Source: Hyphomicrobiales bacterium
GTDB taxonomy: Bacteria; Pseudomonadota; Alphaproteobacteria; Rhizobiales; Rhizobiaceae
Length of the DNA stretch: 64,000 nucleotides
NCBI GenBank assembly: GCA_900471815.1
Contig: UICE01000007.1
Span: 124,001 to 188,000, forward strand
Direction: 5' to 3'
Below the pieces are notes generated by a model, which was given only the letters and a program-made list of their open reading frames with translations, was not told the origin of the DNA and made no database searches. Of the stretch, positions 1 to 7,895 are shown one piece after another (positions within the stretch are counted from its first letter, which is position 1; each line of letters begins with the position of its first letter). The position numbers were made by a program, and so were the translations under genes.

Positions 1-18
1 TTTGGCAACAAATGCCAT
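1..18 (-). CDS. 5' end of an unidentified protein (first six codons only)
   Basis: The complement of the first 18 bases reads ATG followed by codons for Ala-Phe-Val-Ala-Lys. A strong Shine-Dalgarno sequence, AAGGAG, lies about 6 bases before this ATG (complement of roughly 25-30). A start codon with such a site at the very edge suggests a gene running leftwards out of the window. Six residues are too few to identify the product. The gene is divergent from the toxin-antitoxin pair on its right. Confidence 0.5.
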
Positions 19-334
19 GGATATCTCCTTAAAAGTTGAATCGTCTCATGCCTATCTGCCACTTTTCACGTGTCCTGTCATCTGGGTGAATTGCACCATA
101 GCCCCGGAAATGACGCTTGTTTCGGCGGTTTTCAGGCAGTTTTGGCTAAAAGCACACACTTTTGGTCCAAGCACAGACTGTTTCTTGGGCCGCACAAAGT
201 ACAATCCTTGGTTGTGCTTGCGGGTGTTTCATCTCTGAACCTTGGACTAATTGATAAGAGCCTGACTGCTTTTCAGTGTAATAATCTATTCTGATAACCG
301 CGAACTCAGCATATTTTTGTATATACAATAATTA
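19..334. other. intergenic region between a divergent gene start and brnT
   Basis: No convincing coding frame is present; short open frames exist on both strands but lack ribosome binding sites. The region must hold the promoter of the leftward gene and that of brnTA. The only clear signal is the palindrome at 317-328, listed separately. The stretch just before brnT (about 280-350) is noticeably AT-rich compared with the neighbouring genes. Confidence 0.5.
317..328. promoter_or_regulatory. perfect 12-bp palindrome, likely BrnA operator
   Basis: TTGTATATACAA is a perfect palindrome 24 bases before the first brnT ATG, in an AT-rich promoter-like stretch. BrnA antitoxins carry a ribbon-helix-helix DNA-binding domain and repress their own brnTA promoter (known for Brucella BrnTA). 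This palindrome is the natural candidate site. The assignment is inference from position and symmetry. Confidence 0.45.
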
Positions 335-352
335 TTGACCAAAGCGATTTTT

Positions 353-628
353 ATGAGTAGGCTGGAATGGGACGAAGAAAAGAACCGAAGCAACCAGCGA
401 AAGCATGGTGTGGCCTTCGCCAAAGCTTACGACTTTGAGTTTAGCACGTGCCTGGAGCATGTAGATGACAGGGAGTTTTATGGTGAAGAGCGCATTGTCG
501 CGCTGGGATTTATTGGCGGTACACTTTTTACCCTGACCTACACGGAGCGTGGGGAGAAAATTAGGGTTATTTCGCTTCGAAAATCAACAAAAACGGAAAT
601 GGTGAAATATGCACAAAATTATGACTGA
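353..628 (+). CDS. brnT: BrnT family ribonuclease toxin
   Basis: The product is a 91-residue protein from ATG 353; a TTG at 335 in the same frame would add six residues. The N-terminal pattern LEWDEEKNRSNQRKHGV is the hallmark of BrnT (WDxxKxxxNxxKHGV), followed by a short beta-rich fold ending in an R-x-I-S-x-R motif. BrnT toxins are RelE-like ribonucleases that stop translation under stress and are neutralised by BrnA. The stop overlaps the start of the downstream antitoxin gene, as is usual for this family. Recognition is by motif and partner gene. Confidence 0.9.
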   Translation: MSRLEWDEEKNRSNQRKHGVAFAKAYDFEFSTCLEHVDDREFYGEERIVALGFIGGTLFTLTYTERGEKIRVISLRKSTKTEMVKYAQNYD

Positions 629-917
629 GGAAGAGCGCAAGGTTCACCGTGCCCGTATACAACGCGCTATGGATAGCATTACGCGTGAAGAAGATGCCGC
701 TCTGACAAAGGCTGCTCTTGATGATCCTGATACCGTATTGATCACGTCTTTGACCAAACGCCGCCCCGGCCGTCCCATTGCCGCTGCGCCCAAGATGCCG
801 GTTTCCATCCGCCTCAGCCCCGACGTGCTCGACTATTACCGCTCAACCGGTCCCGGCTGGCAAAGCCGTATTGATGAAACCTTGCGCAAAGCAGCCGGGT
901 TGAAAAAGAACGCCTGA
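609..917 (+). CDS. brnA: BrnA family antitoxin
   Basis: The 102-residue protein begins inside the end of brnT (ATG 609, 20-base overlap); a second ATG at 621 is possible. The C-terminal half has a ribbon-helix-helix pattern: a strand around 'MPVSIRLSPDVLDYYRSTG', then 'GWQSRIDETLRKAAGL'. BrnA binds BrnT directly and, as a complex, represses the shared promoter. The central RRPGRP segment is a typical linker. Gene order toxin-first is normal for brnTA. Confidence 0.9.
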   Translation: MHKIMTEEERKVHRARIQRAMDSITREEDAALTKAALDDPDTVLITSLTKRRPGRPIAAAPKMPVSIRLSPDVLDYYRSTGPGWQSRIDETLRKAAGLKKNA

Positions 918-1049
918 GCGCCAGTTGGAGCCAAACATCTTGACTCCGCTTCCTATTTCCTGTTTAAGCCGCGCATCAATCCGCGACGAGCAATAAACTC
1001 CGAGCAGCCAACCGGGACCCCGCAAGGGTTCAAACGATCCCGGAGGTCA

Positions 1050-1080
1050 ACACCCGACAGCGCGATGCGCCCTCGGGTGT
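1050..1080 (+). terminator. stem-loop between brnA and ffh
   Basis: ACACCCGA at 1050-1057 pairs with TCGGGTGT at 1073-1080, and GCGC at 1060-1063 can pair with GCGC at 1067-1070 inside the loop. It is followed by CATTTTG, a weak T-run. It could end brnTA transcription or form part of the ffh leader. Only the structure is seen. Confidence 0.45.
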
Positions 1081-1164
1081 CATTTTGCTTTGAGCTCTTT
1101 GCCATGGCGCGGTTGGTACTTATCTTTCGGGGAACGGTCTTCGAAGGGATAAAGGAAAGTTTGA

Positions 1165-2751
1165 ATGTTCGAGAGCTTACAGGAACGCTTAGGTTCTATT
1201 TTGAACGGCCTTACAGGCCGTGGCGCGCTATCGGATGCCGATGTTTCGGCAGCCCTGCGCGAAGTGCGCCGTGCGCTGCTCGAAGCTGACGTTGCGCTCG
1301 ATGTCGTCCGCTCTTTTACTGACAAGGTTCGTGCCAAGGCTGTCGGCGCAGATATTCTGAAAAGCATCAAGCCCGGCCAGATGGTCGTCAAGATCGTCCA
1401 TGACGAACTGGTGGACATGCTGGGCGCCGAAGGCGTCACCATTGATCTGAACGCCCCGGCTCCGGTTGTCATCATGATGGTCGGTCTGCAAGGCTCGGGT
1501 AAGACCACTACCACCGGCAAGATCGGTAAGCGCCTTACAGAACGTTCCAAGAAGAAAGTTCTGCTTGCTTCGCTCGATACGCGTCGTCCTGCCGCCCAGG
1601 AACAGCTGCGCCAGCTTGGTGTTCAGACTGGCGTCGATACGTTGCCGATCATCGCTGGTCAGACACCCGTAGAGATCGCCGCGCGCGCCGTACAGGCTGC
1701 CAAGCTCGGCGGCCATGATGTCGTCATTCTCGATACTGCTGGCCGAACCCATATTGACGAGCCGCTTATGCTCGAAATGGCCGACATCAAAAAGAAGGCC
1801 AATCCGCACGAAATCCTGCTGGTGGCCGATGCGCTGACCGGTCAGGATGCTGTTAATCTTGCCCGCTCCTTCGATGAGCGCGTTGGTATTACCGGTCTTG
1901 TTCTTACCCGTATGGATGGCGATGGACGCGGCGGTGCTGCTCTTTCCATGCGTGCTGTCACCGGCAAGCCCATCAAGCTGATCGCCACCGGCGAAAAGAT
2001 GGATGCGCTGGAGGAGTTTTATCCCCGCCGTATCGCTGATCGTATTCTCGGCATGGGCGACATTGTTTCGCTGGTCGAAAAAGCTGCTGAAAACATCGAT
2101 GCGGAAAAAGCCGCTGCGATGGCCAAGAAGATGCAGTCCGGCAAATTCGATCTGAATGATCTGGCGGACCAGATTGGCCAGATGCAGAAGATGGGCGGCA
2201 TGGGCGGCATCATGGGAATGATGCCCGGCATGGGCAAGATGAAGGATCAGATGGCCGCTGCCGGTCTTGACGACTCCATCTTCAAACGCCAGCTCGCAAT
2301 CATTTCCTCCATGACCAAGGCCGAACGCAGCAATCCCGACATGCTCAAGCATTCGCGCAAGCAGCGTATTGCCAAAGGTTCCGGCACCAATGCCGCCGAT
2401 ATCAATAAGCTTCTGAAAATGCATCGCCAGATGGCGGACATGATGAAGTCGATGGGCAAGGGCAAAGGCGGCATGATGAAGCAGATGATGGGCGGTCTCG
2501 GCGCCAAGATGGGCCTTGGCGGGCTCGGCGGCATGGGAGGCATGGGAGGCATGCCCGATCTGTCAAAAATGGATCCCAAGCAGCTTGAGGCTTTGCAGAA
2601 ACAGGCTGAAGCAGCAGGTTTCGGTAAGGGCGGTGGCCTGCCGGGCGGACTTGGTGGACTTCCAGGTGGCCTTGGCGGTCCAGGCGGATTACCCCGGCTT
2701 CCAGGACTTGGTGGCGGCGGTCTGCCCGGCTTTCCAAAGAAGAAAGGCTGA
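1165..2751 (+). CDS. ffh: signal recognition particle protein Ffh (SRP54)
   Basis: The 528-residue GTPase binds SRP RNA and signal sequences of nascent membrane proteins and delivers them to FtsY. It has the N domain, then the G domain with a P-loop GLQGSGKTTTTGK near residue 107, DTAGR near 191 and TRMDGDGRGG near 248. The methionine-rich M domain follows, with the SRP-RNA-binding segment rich in S-x-x-R-x-x-R-I-A-x-G-S-G. The C-terminal tail is unusually long and Gly/Met/Pro-rich, as in other alphaproteobacteria. ATG 1165 follows an AAGGAAAG site. It heads a run with chorismate mutase and rpsP. Confidence 0.98.
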   Translation: MFESLQERLGSILNGLTGRGALSDADVSAALREVRRALLEADVALDVVRSFTDKVRAKAVGADILKSIKPGQMVVKIVHDELVDMLGAEGVTIDLNAPAPVVIMMVGLQGSGKTTTTGKIGKRLTERSKKKVLLASLDTRRPAAQEQLRQLGVQTGVDTLPIIAGQTPVEIAARAVQAAKLGGHDVVILDTAGRTHIDEPLMLEMADIKKKANPHEILLVADALTGQDAVNLARSFDERVGITGLVLTRMDGDGRGGAALSMRAVTGKPIKLIATGEKMDALEEFYPRRIADRILGMGDIVSLVEKAAENIDAEKAAAMAKKMQSGKFDLNDLADQIGQMQKMGGMGGIMGMMPGMGKMKDQMAAAGLDDSIFKRQLAIISSMTKAERSNPDMLKHSRKQRIAKGSGTNAADINKLLKMHRQMADMMKSMGKGKGGMMKQMMGGLGAKMGLGGLGGMGGMGGMPDLSKMDPKQLEALQKQAEAAGFGKGGGLPGGLGGLPGGLGGPGGLPRLPGLGGGGLPGFPKKKG

Positions 2752-2753
2752 TC

Positions 2754-3059
2754 ATGAGCTCATCATCCCTGCCAAAAGAATTGCTCGAACTGCGCGCATC
2801 CATCGACAATATCGATGCCGCGTTGATCCACATGCTCGCAGAGCGCTTTCGCTGCACCAAGGCGGTTGGCGTTCTCAAGGCGAAGAACGGTCTGGCTCCG
2901 GCTGACCCGAACCGCGAAAAACAACAGGTCGAACGACTGCGCACTCTGGCGCTGTCTGCCGACCTCGACCCCGATTTTGCCGAGAAGTTCCTGAACTTCA
3001 TCGTCAAGGAAGTGATCAGGCATCACGAAACAACAGCTGCCAAAGAAAACGGCAGCTAA
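2754..3059 (+). CDS. chorismate mutase, AroQ type
   Basis: The 101-residue all-helical protein converts chorismate to prephenate for phenylalanine and tyrosine synthesis. Visible family features are 'LRASIDNIDAALIHMLAERF' at the start of helix 1 and 'KAVGVLKAKNG' with the active-site lysine, then 'DPNREKQQVERL' and a final helix. Length suits the monofunctional AroQ class. It starts two bases after the ffh stop, so the genes are almost certainly co-transcribed. This ffh neighbour is common in Rhizobiales. Confidence 0.93.
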   Translation: MSSSSLPKELLELRASIDNIDAALIHMLAERFRCTKAVGVLKAKNGLAPADPNREKQQVERLRTLALSADLDPDFAEKFLNFIVKEVIRHHETTAAKENGS

Positions 3060-3134
3060 GCAATCCCAGGAAAAGCGAATTTCGGTTTTCCATCAGGAAT
3101 TGCGGCAACAGAAAAGAAAGCTAGGAGACTAACA

Positions 3135-3584
3135 ATGCCATTGAAAATCCGTCTGGCCCGTGCAGGGTCGAAGAAGCGCCCTTACTACCACGTCGTCGTT
3201 GCTGACGTCCGTTCGCCACGCGACGGCCGTTTCATCGAAAACGTCGGCTCATGGAACCCGATGCTCCCCAAGGATGGCGATCGCGTCAAGCTTGATGCAG
3301 AGCGTATCAACTACTGGATCGGTCACGGCGCACAGCCAACAGACCGCGTTCTTCGCTTCCTTGATCAGGCTGGTATCGCCAAGCGCGACACCCGCAGCAA
3401 TCCTGAAAAGGCACTGCCAGGCAAGAAGGCGCAGGAACGCGTTGCTATGGCCAAGCAGGCTGAAGAAGATGCGAAGGCAAAGGCTGCCGCTGAAGCAGAA
3501 GCCGCTGAAGCTGCCAAGGCCGCTGCCGCCGAAGCTGCTGCTGCACCTGCAGAAACACCTGCCGAAGAAGAAGCTGCCAGCTAA
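3135..3584 (+). CDS. rpsP: 30S ribosomal protein S16
   Basis: The 149-residue protein starts at ATG 3135 after an AGGAG site. The first ~85 residues are the S16 fold ('[20 protein letters not shown]', then [19 protein letters not shown]). The rest is a low-complexity Ala/Glu/Lys tail, a known alphaproteobacterial extension. S16 assembles early into the 30S body. In most bacteria rimM, trmD and rplS follow; here they lie at 54.4-56.3 kb on the other strand and an AraC gene converges instead. Confidence 0.98.
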   Translation: MPLKIRLARAGSKKRPYYHVVVADVRSPRDGRFIENVGSWNPMLPKDGDRVKLDAERINYWIGHGAQPTDRVLRFLDQAGIAKRDTRSNPEKALPGKKAQERVAMAKQAEEDAKAKAAAEAEAAEAAKAAAAEAAAAPAETPAEEEAAS

Positions 3585-3608
3585 TCGGCAGTTTCACTTA
3601 TTGAATGC

Positions 3609-3640
3609 AAACGGGTGGCCTTGTGCCGCCCGTTTTGCTT
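3609..3640 (+). terminator. rho-independent terminator after rpsP
   Basis: AAACGGG at 3609-3615 pairs with CCCGTTT at 3629-3635; the stem can extend by a G-T and two G-C pairs. It is followed by TGCTTT. The hairpin lies 25 bases past the rpsP stop and before the convergent AraC gene, so it may serve both strands. Confidence 0.75.
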
Positions 3641-3662
3641 TCGGCGCATGAATTGTCTTCAT

Positions 3663-4568
3663 TCAAATTGCGACGCGTCGGCTGGCGGCGGATGTAAGCC
3701 CTTTCCAATGACCCGGCGTTATGCCGAAGGTCTTCTTGAAGTGCCGTGTAAAATGGGCTTGGTCGGCAAATCCGGAACTCACTGCCACATCGGCAAGATT
3801 GGCACCTTTCGATAGCCACGCCTTGGCTTTGTCCAGACGACGCATCAGGAGATAACGATGCGGGCTTGTGCCAAGAAGACAGCGAAAATGTCTGGCCAGC
3901 GTATATCGATCAAGACCACAGATTGCTTCCAGTTCTCCAGATGAAACAACGCGGTCGCAATTGTCCTGGAGAAATTCACGGCATAGCAGAACCGCTTTTA
4001 CCGCAATTCGGTTCGATGTGCGCGATGGTTGGCCGGAATGACGATCAAGTCCTTCAGCGAACCGCCCGATAAGATCGTCAAGCTGAAGGTCATCCAACCT
4101 TGTTTCAATCTGACAAAGAGCCTCGGCGAGACAGCGTTGGAATGCTACATCCGAAATCACAGGATCGGCGACGAATGGCAGGGAACGCAATGTATCTGCC
4201 GCTTCGATAAGGCGTTCCGGCGGGAGATACAGCATCCGGTAGCTCAGGCCACTATCGGTTCCGGCCGCACCATCATGCACTTCATCGGGATGGAGAATGA
4301 TAATATTGCCTGGCAGACTGAAGCGCGAAGCGCCGCGATATCGGAAGGTCTGAACGCCTGAAAGGGTTAGTCCAAGCGCATAGGTGTCATGCCGGTGTGG
4401 TTCGAAACCCTGGCCAGAGAAACGGGCTTCAATCCTTTCAATACCTCGTGAGGGCGGCGCCTGGACGATTCCATCCCTCCCCGTGTTGCACAAACGTACA
4501 AGACCCTCAGTTCCCCCGACTGCTATGGCCGACGTTTCAGCATATCCACGAATGGAGTTTGATTTCAT
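3663..4568 (-). CDS. AraC family transcriptional regulator
   Basis: The 301-residue protein from ATG 4568 has an N-terminal cupin-like sensing domain ('PHRHDTYALGLTLSGVQTF' then a 'HPDEVHDG' segment). The C-terminal AraC DNA-binding domain has two helix-turn-helices: first around 'ICGLDRYTLARHFR', second around 'DVAVSSGFADQAHFTRHFKK', ending in the family's 'GITPGHW'. The ligand is unknown. No good Shine-Dalgarno precedes the ATG, and its start codon shares bases with the divergent DUF2000 gene. The frame is open further upstream to ATG 4679, but that part is antisense to the neighbour. AraC regulators often control the adjacent divergent gene. Confidence 0.85.
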   Translation of the reverse strand: MKSNSIRGYAETSAIAVGGTEGLVRLCNTGRDGIVQAPPSRGIERIEARFSGQGFEPHRHDTYALGLTLSGVQTFRYRGASRFSLPGNIIILHPDEVHDGAAGTDSGLSYRMLYLPPERLIEAADTLRSLPFVADPVISDVAFQRCLAEALCQIETRLDDLQLDDLIGRFAEGLDRHSGQPSRTSNRIAVKAVLLCREFLQDNCDRVVSSGELEAICGLDRYTLARHFRCLLGTSPHRYLLMRRLDKAKAWLSKGANLADVAVSSGFADQAHFTRHFKKTFGITPGHWKGLTSAASRRVAI

Positions 4569-4974
4569 GTCTGATACCAAGATTGTTATCGTTCTGCGCG
4601 ATGACCTTGCCACTTGGCAAAAGCTCAATGTAGCAGCCTTTCTGACAAGCGGCATTACGGCCCAGTATCCGGCCATCATTGGCGAACCATATAGGGATGG
4701 CGCGGGAAATGTCTATAATGCGATGGCAATCCAGCCCATGGTGGTGCTGGCTGCAGATCAAGAGACGCTGCGGAAAATTCACAGACGTTCACTTGAACGC
4801 AACATAACCACCTCAGCCTATGTCGAGGAGATGTTTGCAACCGGCAATGACGTTGCCAACCGCGAAATGTTCGGCCGTTTCGAACCAGACAATGCCAAGC
4901 TGGTGGGAATCGCATTGCGGGCTGAAAAAAGAGCTGTCGACAAAATCACCAAGGGAGCAATCATGCACCCTTAA
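4567..4974 (+). CDS. DUF2000 family protein
   Basis: The 135-residue protein of unknown function begins 'MSDTKIVIVLRDDLATWQKL' and has the alternating strand/helix pattern of DUF2000. GGAG at 4554-4557 sits 9 bases before ATG 4567 and decides this start over longer frames. It is divergent from the AraC gene; the two ATGs overlap in a CATG at 4566-4569. DUF2000 proteins are frequently found next to AraC regulators, so joint function is likely, but no reaction can be named. Confidence 0.8.
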   Translation: MSDTKIVIVLRDDLATWQKLNVAAFLTSGITAQYPAIIGEPYRDGAGNVYNAMAIQPMVVLAADQETLRKIHRRSLERNITTSAYVEEMFATGNDVANREMFGRFEPDNAKLVGIALRAEKRAVDKITKGAIMHP

Positions 4975-4980
4975 TGCCGG

Positions 4981-5586
4981 TCACTCCGAGACCAGACCTT
5001 CCCACGCCGCCATCGCAGCTTGGGCGGTCTTGGTCAATTGCTCCAATGTGGCTCCATCACGCGCCGTGATCGACATGCCGTGCTGCACGGTTGCATAGAA
5101 TTCAGCCACTTGCTGAAGGTCGACGGAAGCTGCAATTTCACCCTCACGCACGCCGCGCTCCAGCCTTCCGCGCAATAACGTTACATTGTCGAGCCTGCGC
5201 TCGCGCAATAGAGAGCACGGCGTGCCCACGGCCTCGTCCCCATGCAGCGCACCGAGCACCACCATGCATCCATGCGGCTGGTCGGGGTCCGTATGCGATA
5301 TTGCGGTTTGCATGAGGAAGTCGGCAACGCCTTCCTTTGCGGTGGCTGCATTGGGCAAGGCGTTCTTTATGCGCTGCCCAATCTTGTTGGTATAAAGCTC
5401 CACGGCCTCCTTGAAGAGATCGGCTTTGCTGCCAAATGCCGCGTAAAGGCTGGGCGCGTTGATCTCCATTGCCGCCGTCAGGTCAGCCATTGAGGCGCTC
5501 TCATAGCCCCGTTTCCAGAAAACCTGCATCGCGCGTTCAAGCGCAGCATCGCGGTCAAATGCGCGCGGACGGCCTTTCGCTGACAT
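4981..5586 (-). CDS. TetR family transcriptional repressor
   Basis: The 201-residue protein has an N-terminal helix-turn-helix ('RDAALERAMQVFWKRGYES' then ADL...MEINAPSLYAAFGSKADLF) and a C-terminal ligand domain of the TetR_C type seen in AcuR/NemR-like repressors. It is divergent from an SDR oxidoreductase gene. The 100-bp spacer holds two inverted copies of a 17-bp sequence. It probably represses both genes and is released by the SDR's substrate or a related electrophile. The inducer is unknown. Confidence 0.9.
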   Translation of the reverse strand: MSAKGRPRAFDRDAALERAMQVFWKRGYESASMADLTAAMEINAPSLYAAFGSKADLFKEAVELYTNKIGQRIKNALPNAATAKEGVADFLMQTAISHTDPDQPHGCMVVLGALHGDEAVGTPCSLLRERRLDNVTLLRGRLERGVREGEIAASVDLQQVAEFYATVQHGMSITARDGATLEQLTKTAQAAMAAWEGLVSE

Positions 5587-5602
5587 GATGGAATCCTTTC
5601 TA

Positions 5603-5619
5603 TAATGATCGATACATAA
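5603..5619. promoter_or_regulatory. TetR operator copy 1
   Basis: TAATGATCGATACATAA at 5603-5619 is the exact reverse complement of 5654-5670. It lies 17 bases before the TetR gene start and would block its promoter. The central ATCGAT and the TACA arm match the symmetric copy 2. Binding by the adjacent repressor is inferred. Confidence 0.7.
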
Positions 5620-5653
5620 ATCACTTGACCTCTTGATGCAACCGTGACAAGCA

Positions 5654-5675
5654 TTATGTATCGATCATTACATAA
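5654..5675. promoter_or_regulatory. TetR operator copy 2 (near-palindrome) in SDR promoter
   Basis: The 22-base stretch has arms TTATGTA and TACATAA around an 8-base centre, a typical TetR-dimer site. Its first 17 bases are the inverted copy of 5603-5619. A possible -35 TTGATG (5633-5638) with a -10 TATGTA (5655-5660) would place the site over the -10 of the SDR promoter, fitting repression. Confidence 0.7.
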
Positions 5676-5686
5676 AAGGAAATACC

Positions 5687-6427
5687 ATGTCGCGTCTCGA
5701 GAATAAAGTAGCTTTCATCACTGGCGGAAGCCGGGGAATGGGCGCAGCCATTGCGCTTAAACTGGCACAGGATGGGGCAGATATTGCCATCACCTATACC
5801 AGCGCCGCAGCAAAAGCCGATGAAACTGTCAAGGCTATCGAGAAGCTAGGCCGCCGCGCCCTCGCCATCAAAGCGGATAACCTTGATGTTAAGGCCCTCG
5901 AAAACGCTGTTAACGAAGCCCACGCCAAGCTTGGCCGTCTCGATATCCTCGTCAATAATGCGGGCGTCTACACCATGGACACCGTAGACCAGCTGGAACT
6001 GGCTGAATTTGACCGGGTTATGTCCATTCACGTCCGCGCCAGCTTCGTCGCCTCAAAGGCCGCAGCAGTGCATATGGGCGCCGGCGGCCGCATCATTTCC
6101 ATCGGCAGCAATCTTGCCGAGATCGTTCCCTCCGCCGGGCTGATCGCGTATTCCACCAGCAAGGCGGCACTCATTGGCCTGACTAAAGCGCTTGCCCGGG
6201 ATCTTGGCCCACGGGAAATCACAGCCAATATCGTCCACCCCGGTTCTACCGATACGGATATGAATCCCGCCAATGGCGACCATGCCGAAGTCCAACGCGC
6301 CCGAATGGCGATCCCGAAATTTGGCGAAGCGAAGGATATTGCCGGACTGGTAGCCTTTCTCGCAGGTGAAGAGGGCCGCTTCATCACCGGGTCAAGTTTC
6401 GTCATTGATGGCGGCGCGAATATCTGA
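5687..6427 (+). CDS. SDR family NAD(P)-dependent oxidoreductase
   Basis: The 246-residue classical short-chain dehydrogenase has the cofactor motif TGGSRGMG at residues 12-19, NNAG near 90, a catalytic Ser near 140, and YSTSK near 153, ending in 'GSSFVIDGGANI'. The Arg in the glycine-rich loop suggests NADPH. Substrate cannot be read from sequence. ATG 5687 follows AAAAGGAAAT. It is divergent from the TetR gene that likely controls it. Confidence 0.92.
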   Translation: MSRLENKVAFITGGSRGMGAAIALKLAQDGADIAITYTSAAAKADETVKAIEKLGRRALAIKADNLDVKALENAVNEAHAKLGRLDILVNNAGVYTMDTVDQLELAEFDRVMSIHVRASFVASKAAAVHMGAGGRIISIGSNLAEIVPSAGLIAYSTSKAALIGLTKALARDLGPREITANIVHPGSTDTDMNPANGDHAEVQRARMAIPKFGEAKDIAGLVAFLAGEEGRFITGSSFVIDGGANI

Positions 6428-6447
6428 TTTTGCCGCCGCTCTAATAG

Positions 6448-6482
6448 GCCGCTATCTCTCCGCGCTAAAGAGAGATAGCGGC
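6448..6482. terminator. strong stem-loop between convergent SDR and ogt
   Basis: GCCGCTATCTCTC at 6448-6460 pairs perfectly over 13 bp with GAGAGATAGCGGC at 6470-6482, leaving a 9-base loop. It sits between two convergent stop codons and probably ends transcription from both sides. There is no adjacent T-run, so it may act as a 3' stabiliser rather than an intrinsic terminator. Confidence 0.6.
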
Positions 6483-6491
6483 GTCACGATC

Positions 6492-7061
6492 CTAGAACAT
6501 ACTGCTTTGCGCAGTAATCGGGTGAAACACCGGGCTTCCGGAAATACCCGCAACTACGCGGTGTTCCAGATCCAGCAAATAGCGTTTGCGATGTTTGCCC
6601 CCGCCATATCCGGTCAGGGCTCCATCGGCACCAATCACGCGGTGGCAGGGAATAATAATCGCCAGACGGTTTTGTCCATTGGCCGCCCCGACTGCCCGGC
6701 TCGCATTCGGCCTTCCGAGATCGCCAGCGATACGGCCATAGGTGCGTGTTTCTCCGTAGGGAATATCTTGCAGCGCCGTCCAGACCTGTTTTTGGAAAGG
6801 CATGGCTGGCAACACCAAAGGTGTTTCAAACCTTGTCAATTCCCCATCGAAATAGGCGTCCAATTCTGCTTGTGTCTGTTCAAGCACGGCATTGCTTCCC
6901 GAGGCAATCGAATAGCCGTAGCGTTGCTGCAACTCTTTCAACTCATAAGGCAGGATCGGCCGGTCGTGAAACTCCAGCAGAACCAAGGCTTCGCCGGTAG
7001 CCATGGCAATCATTGGACCGATCTTGGTATGGATGGATTTGCTAAGCAGCAGTTTGGACAT
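6492..7061 (-). CDS. ogt: methylated-DNA--[protein]-cysteine S-methyltransferase
   Basis: The 189-residue suicide DNA-repair protein takes the methyl group from O6-methylguanine onto its active-site cysteine. The PCHRVI motif near residue 140 holds that cysteine, with 'GETRTYGRIA' (recognition helix region) and the 'N-A-S-R-A-V-G-A-A-N-G-Q-N' segment before it. There is no Ada-type N-terminal zinc domain. The C-terminal ~20 residues are unconserved. It is transcribed alone, convergent with the SDR. Confidence 0.93.
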   Translation of the reverse strand: MSKLLLSKSIHTKIGPMIAMATGEALVLLEFHDRPILPYELKELQQRYGYSIASGSNAVLEQTQAELDAYFDGELTRFETPLVLPAMPFQKQVWTALQDIPYGETRTYGRIAGDLGRPNASRAVGAANGQNRLAIIIPCHRVIGADGALTGYGGGKHRKRYLLDLEHRVVAGISGSPVFHPITAQSSMF

Positions 7062-7130
7062 AGGCGCGCTCCGACTCAGCTTAAGAATAGCTGCGAATGT
7101 TCCAGAGCCAATCCGTTTCTTGCTCGATAG

Positions 7131-7895
7131 CTATTGGCGCGCGGCTATGGTCAAAATCGCCCCGGCATCAGCCAGAGCCTGGGCTATATCCGCGGGCGGT
7201 TCCCGATCCGTCACCAACTCGTCAAACCCATCGAAACCGCACACTTTGACCAATCCGCGCCGCCCGAATTTTGTGGCATCGGAAATTGCCAGTTTGCGGG
7301 CGCCCCGCGAAAGCACGGTACGCGCAAATTCTGCCTCCTCCAGATCATAGTCCATAATGCCGCCTGAGGCATCGATAGCGCCTATGGAAATGACGGCGTG
7401 ATTGACACTGAACCGGCTGACAAATTCCATTGCGGATACTCCGAACGCCGCACCACTATCGCTGCGCAATTCTCCGCCAGCCATGAAAACCCTGTTTCCG
7501 TTAACCGTTGCCAGAGTGCGGGCAATATCGGACGAATTGGTAATCACCGTCAGGTTGCGATGCTGCAGAAGTTGACGGGCGAGAAAGCTTGTCGTTGTTC
7601 CAGTATCCAGCATGATGGATTCGCCATTCTGGATGGTGCGCGCCACATAATGCGCGATCACACGCTTTGCATCGGCATTCTCTCGCATACGCAGCTCAAA
7701 TGGCGCCTCTCCAAGGTGGAGCGGCAGGCCTATTGCTCCATGGACGCGGGTAATTGCGCCCTCATCATATAAGGGCTTCACGTCACGCCGGATTGTTTCA
7801 AGAGAAACACCCAGCTTCAAGGCAAGATCGGCAATCGAAATTGTCCCCTCATCTTGCAAAAGGCGTTTAATTTCACCGCGCCGTTTCGAACTCAT
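7131..7895 (-). CDS. DeoR/GlpR family transcriptional repressor
   Basis: The 254-residue protein has a DeoR-type winged helix-turn-helix at the N-terminus ('RRGEIKRLLQDEGTISIADLA' trimmed; RRD...GAITRVHG) and a sugar-isomerase-like effector domain with 'MLDTGTTTSFLARQL' and 'FGVSAMEF'. DeoR repressors typically respond to a phosphorylated metabolite. It is divergent from a kinase-like gene and the dimethylglycine-dehydrogenase-like gene, suggesting it controls that cassette. Two direct repeats in the spacer are candidate operators. Confidence 0.9.
   Translation of the reverse strand: MSSKRRGEIKRLLQDEGTISIADLALKLGVSLETIRRDVKPLYDEGAITRVHGAIGLPLHLGEAPFELRMRENADAKRVIAHYVARTIQNGESIMLDTGTTTSFLARQLLQHRNLTVITNSSDIARTLATVNGNRVFMAGGELRSDSGAAFGVSAMEFVSRFSVNHAVISIGAIDASGGIMDYDLEEAEFARTVLSRGARKLAISDATKFGRRGLVKVCGFDGFDELVTDREPPADIAQALADAGAILTIAARQ

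Noticed and set aside
1228-2424. 398-codon open frame antisense to ffh
   Set aside because: It mirrors the codon structure of ffh, has no ribosome binding site and its product is low-complexity His/Gly-rich with no domain.
2754-3059. Bifunctional chorismate mutase/prephenate dehydratase
   Set aside because: Only the ~90-residue mutase domain is present and rpsP follows.
6366-7130. 254-codon plus-strand frame across ogt
   Set aside because: Antisense to ogt; spans the SDR end and the terminator hairpin, so it is not a gene.
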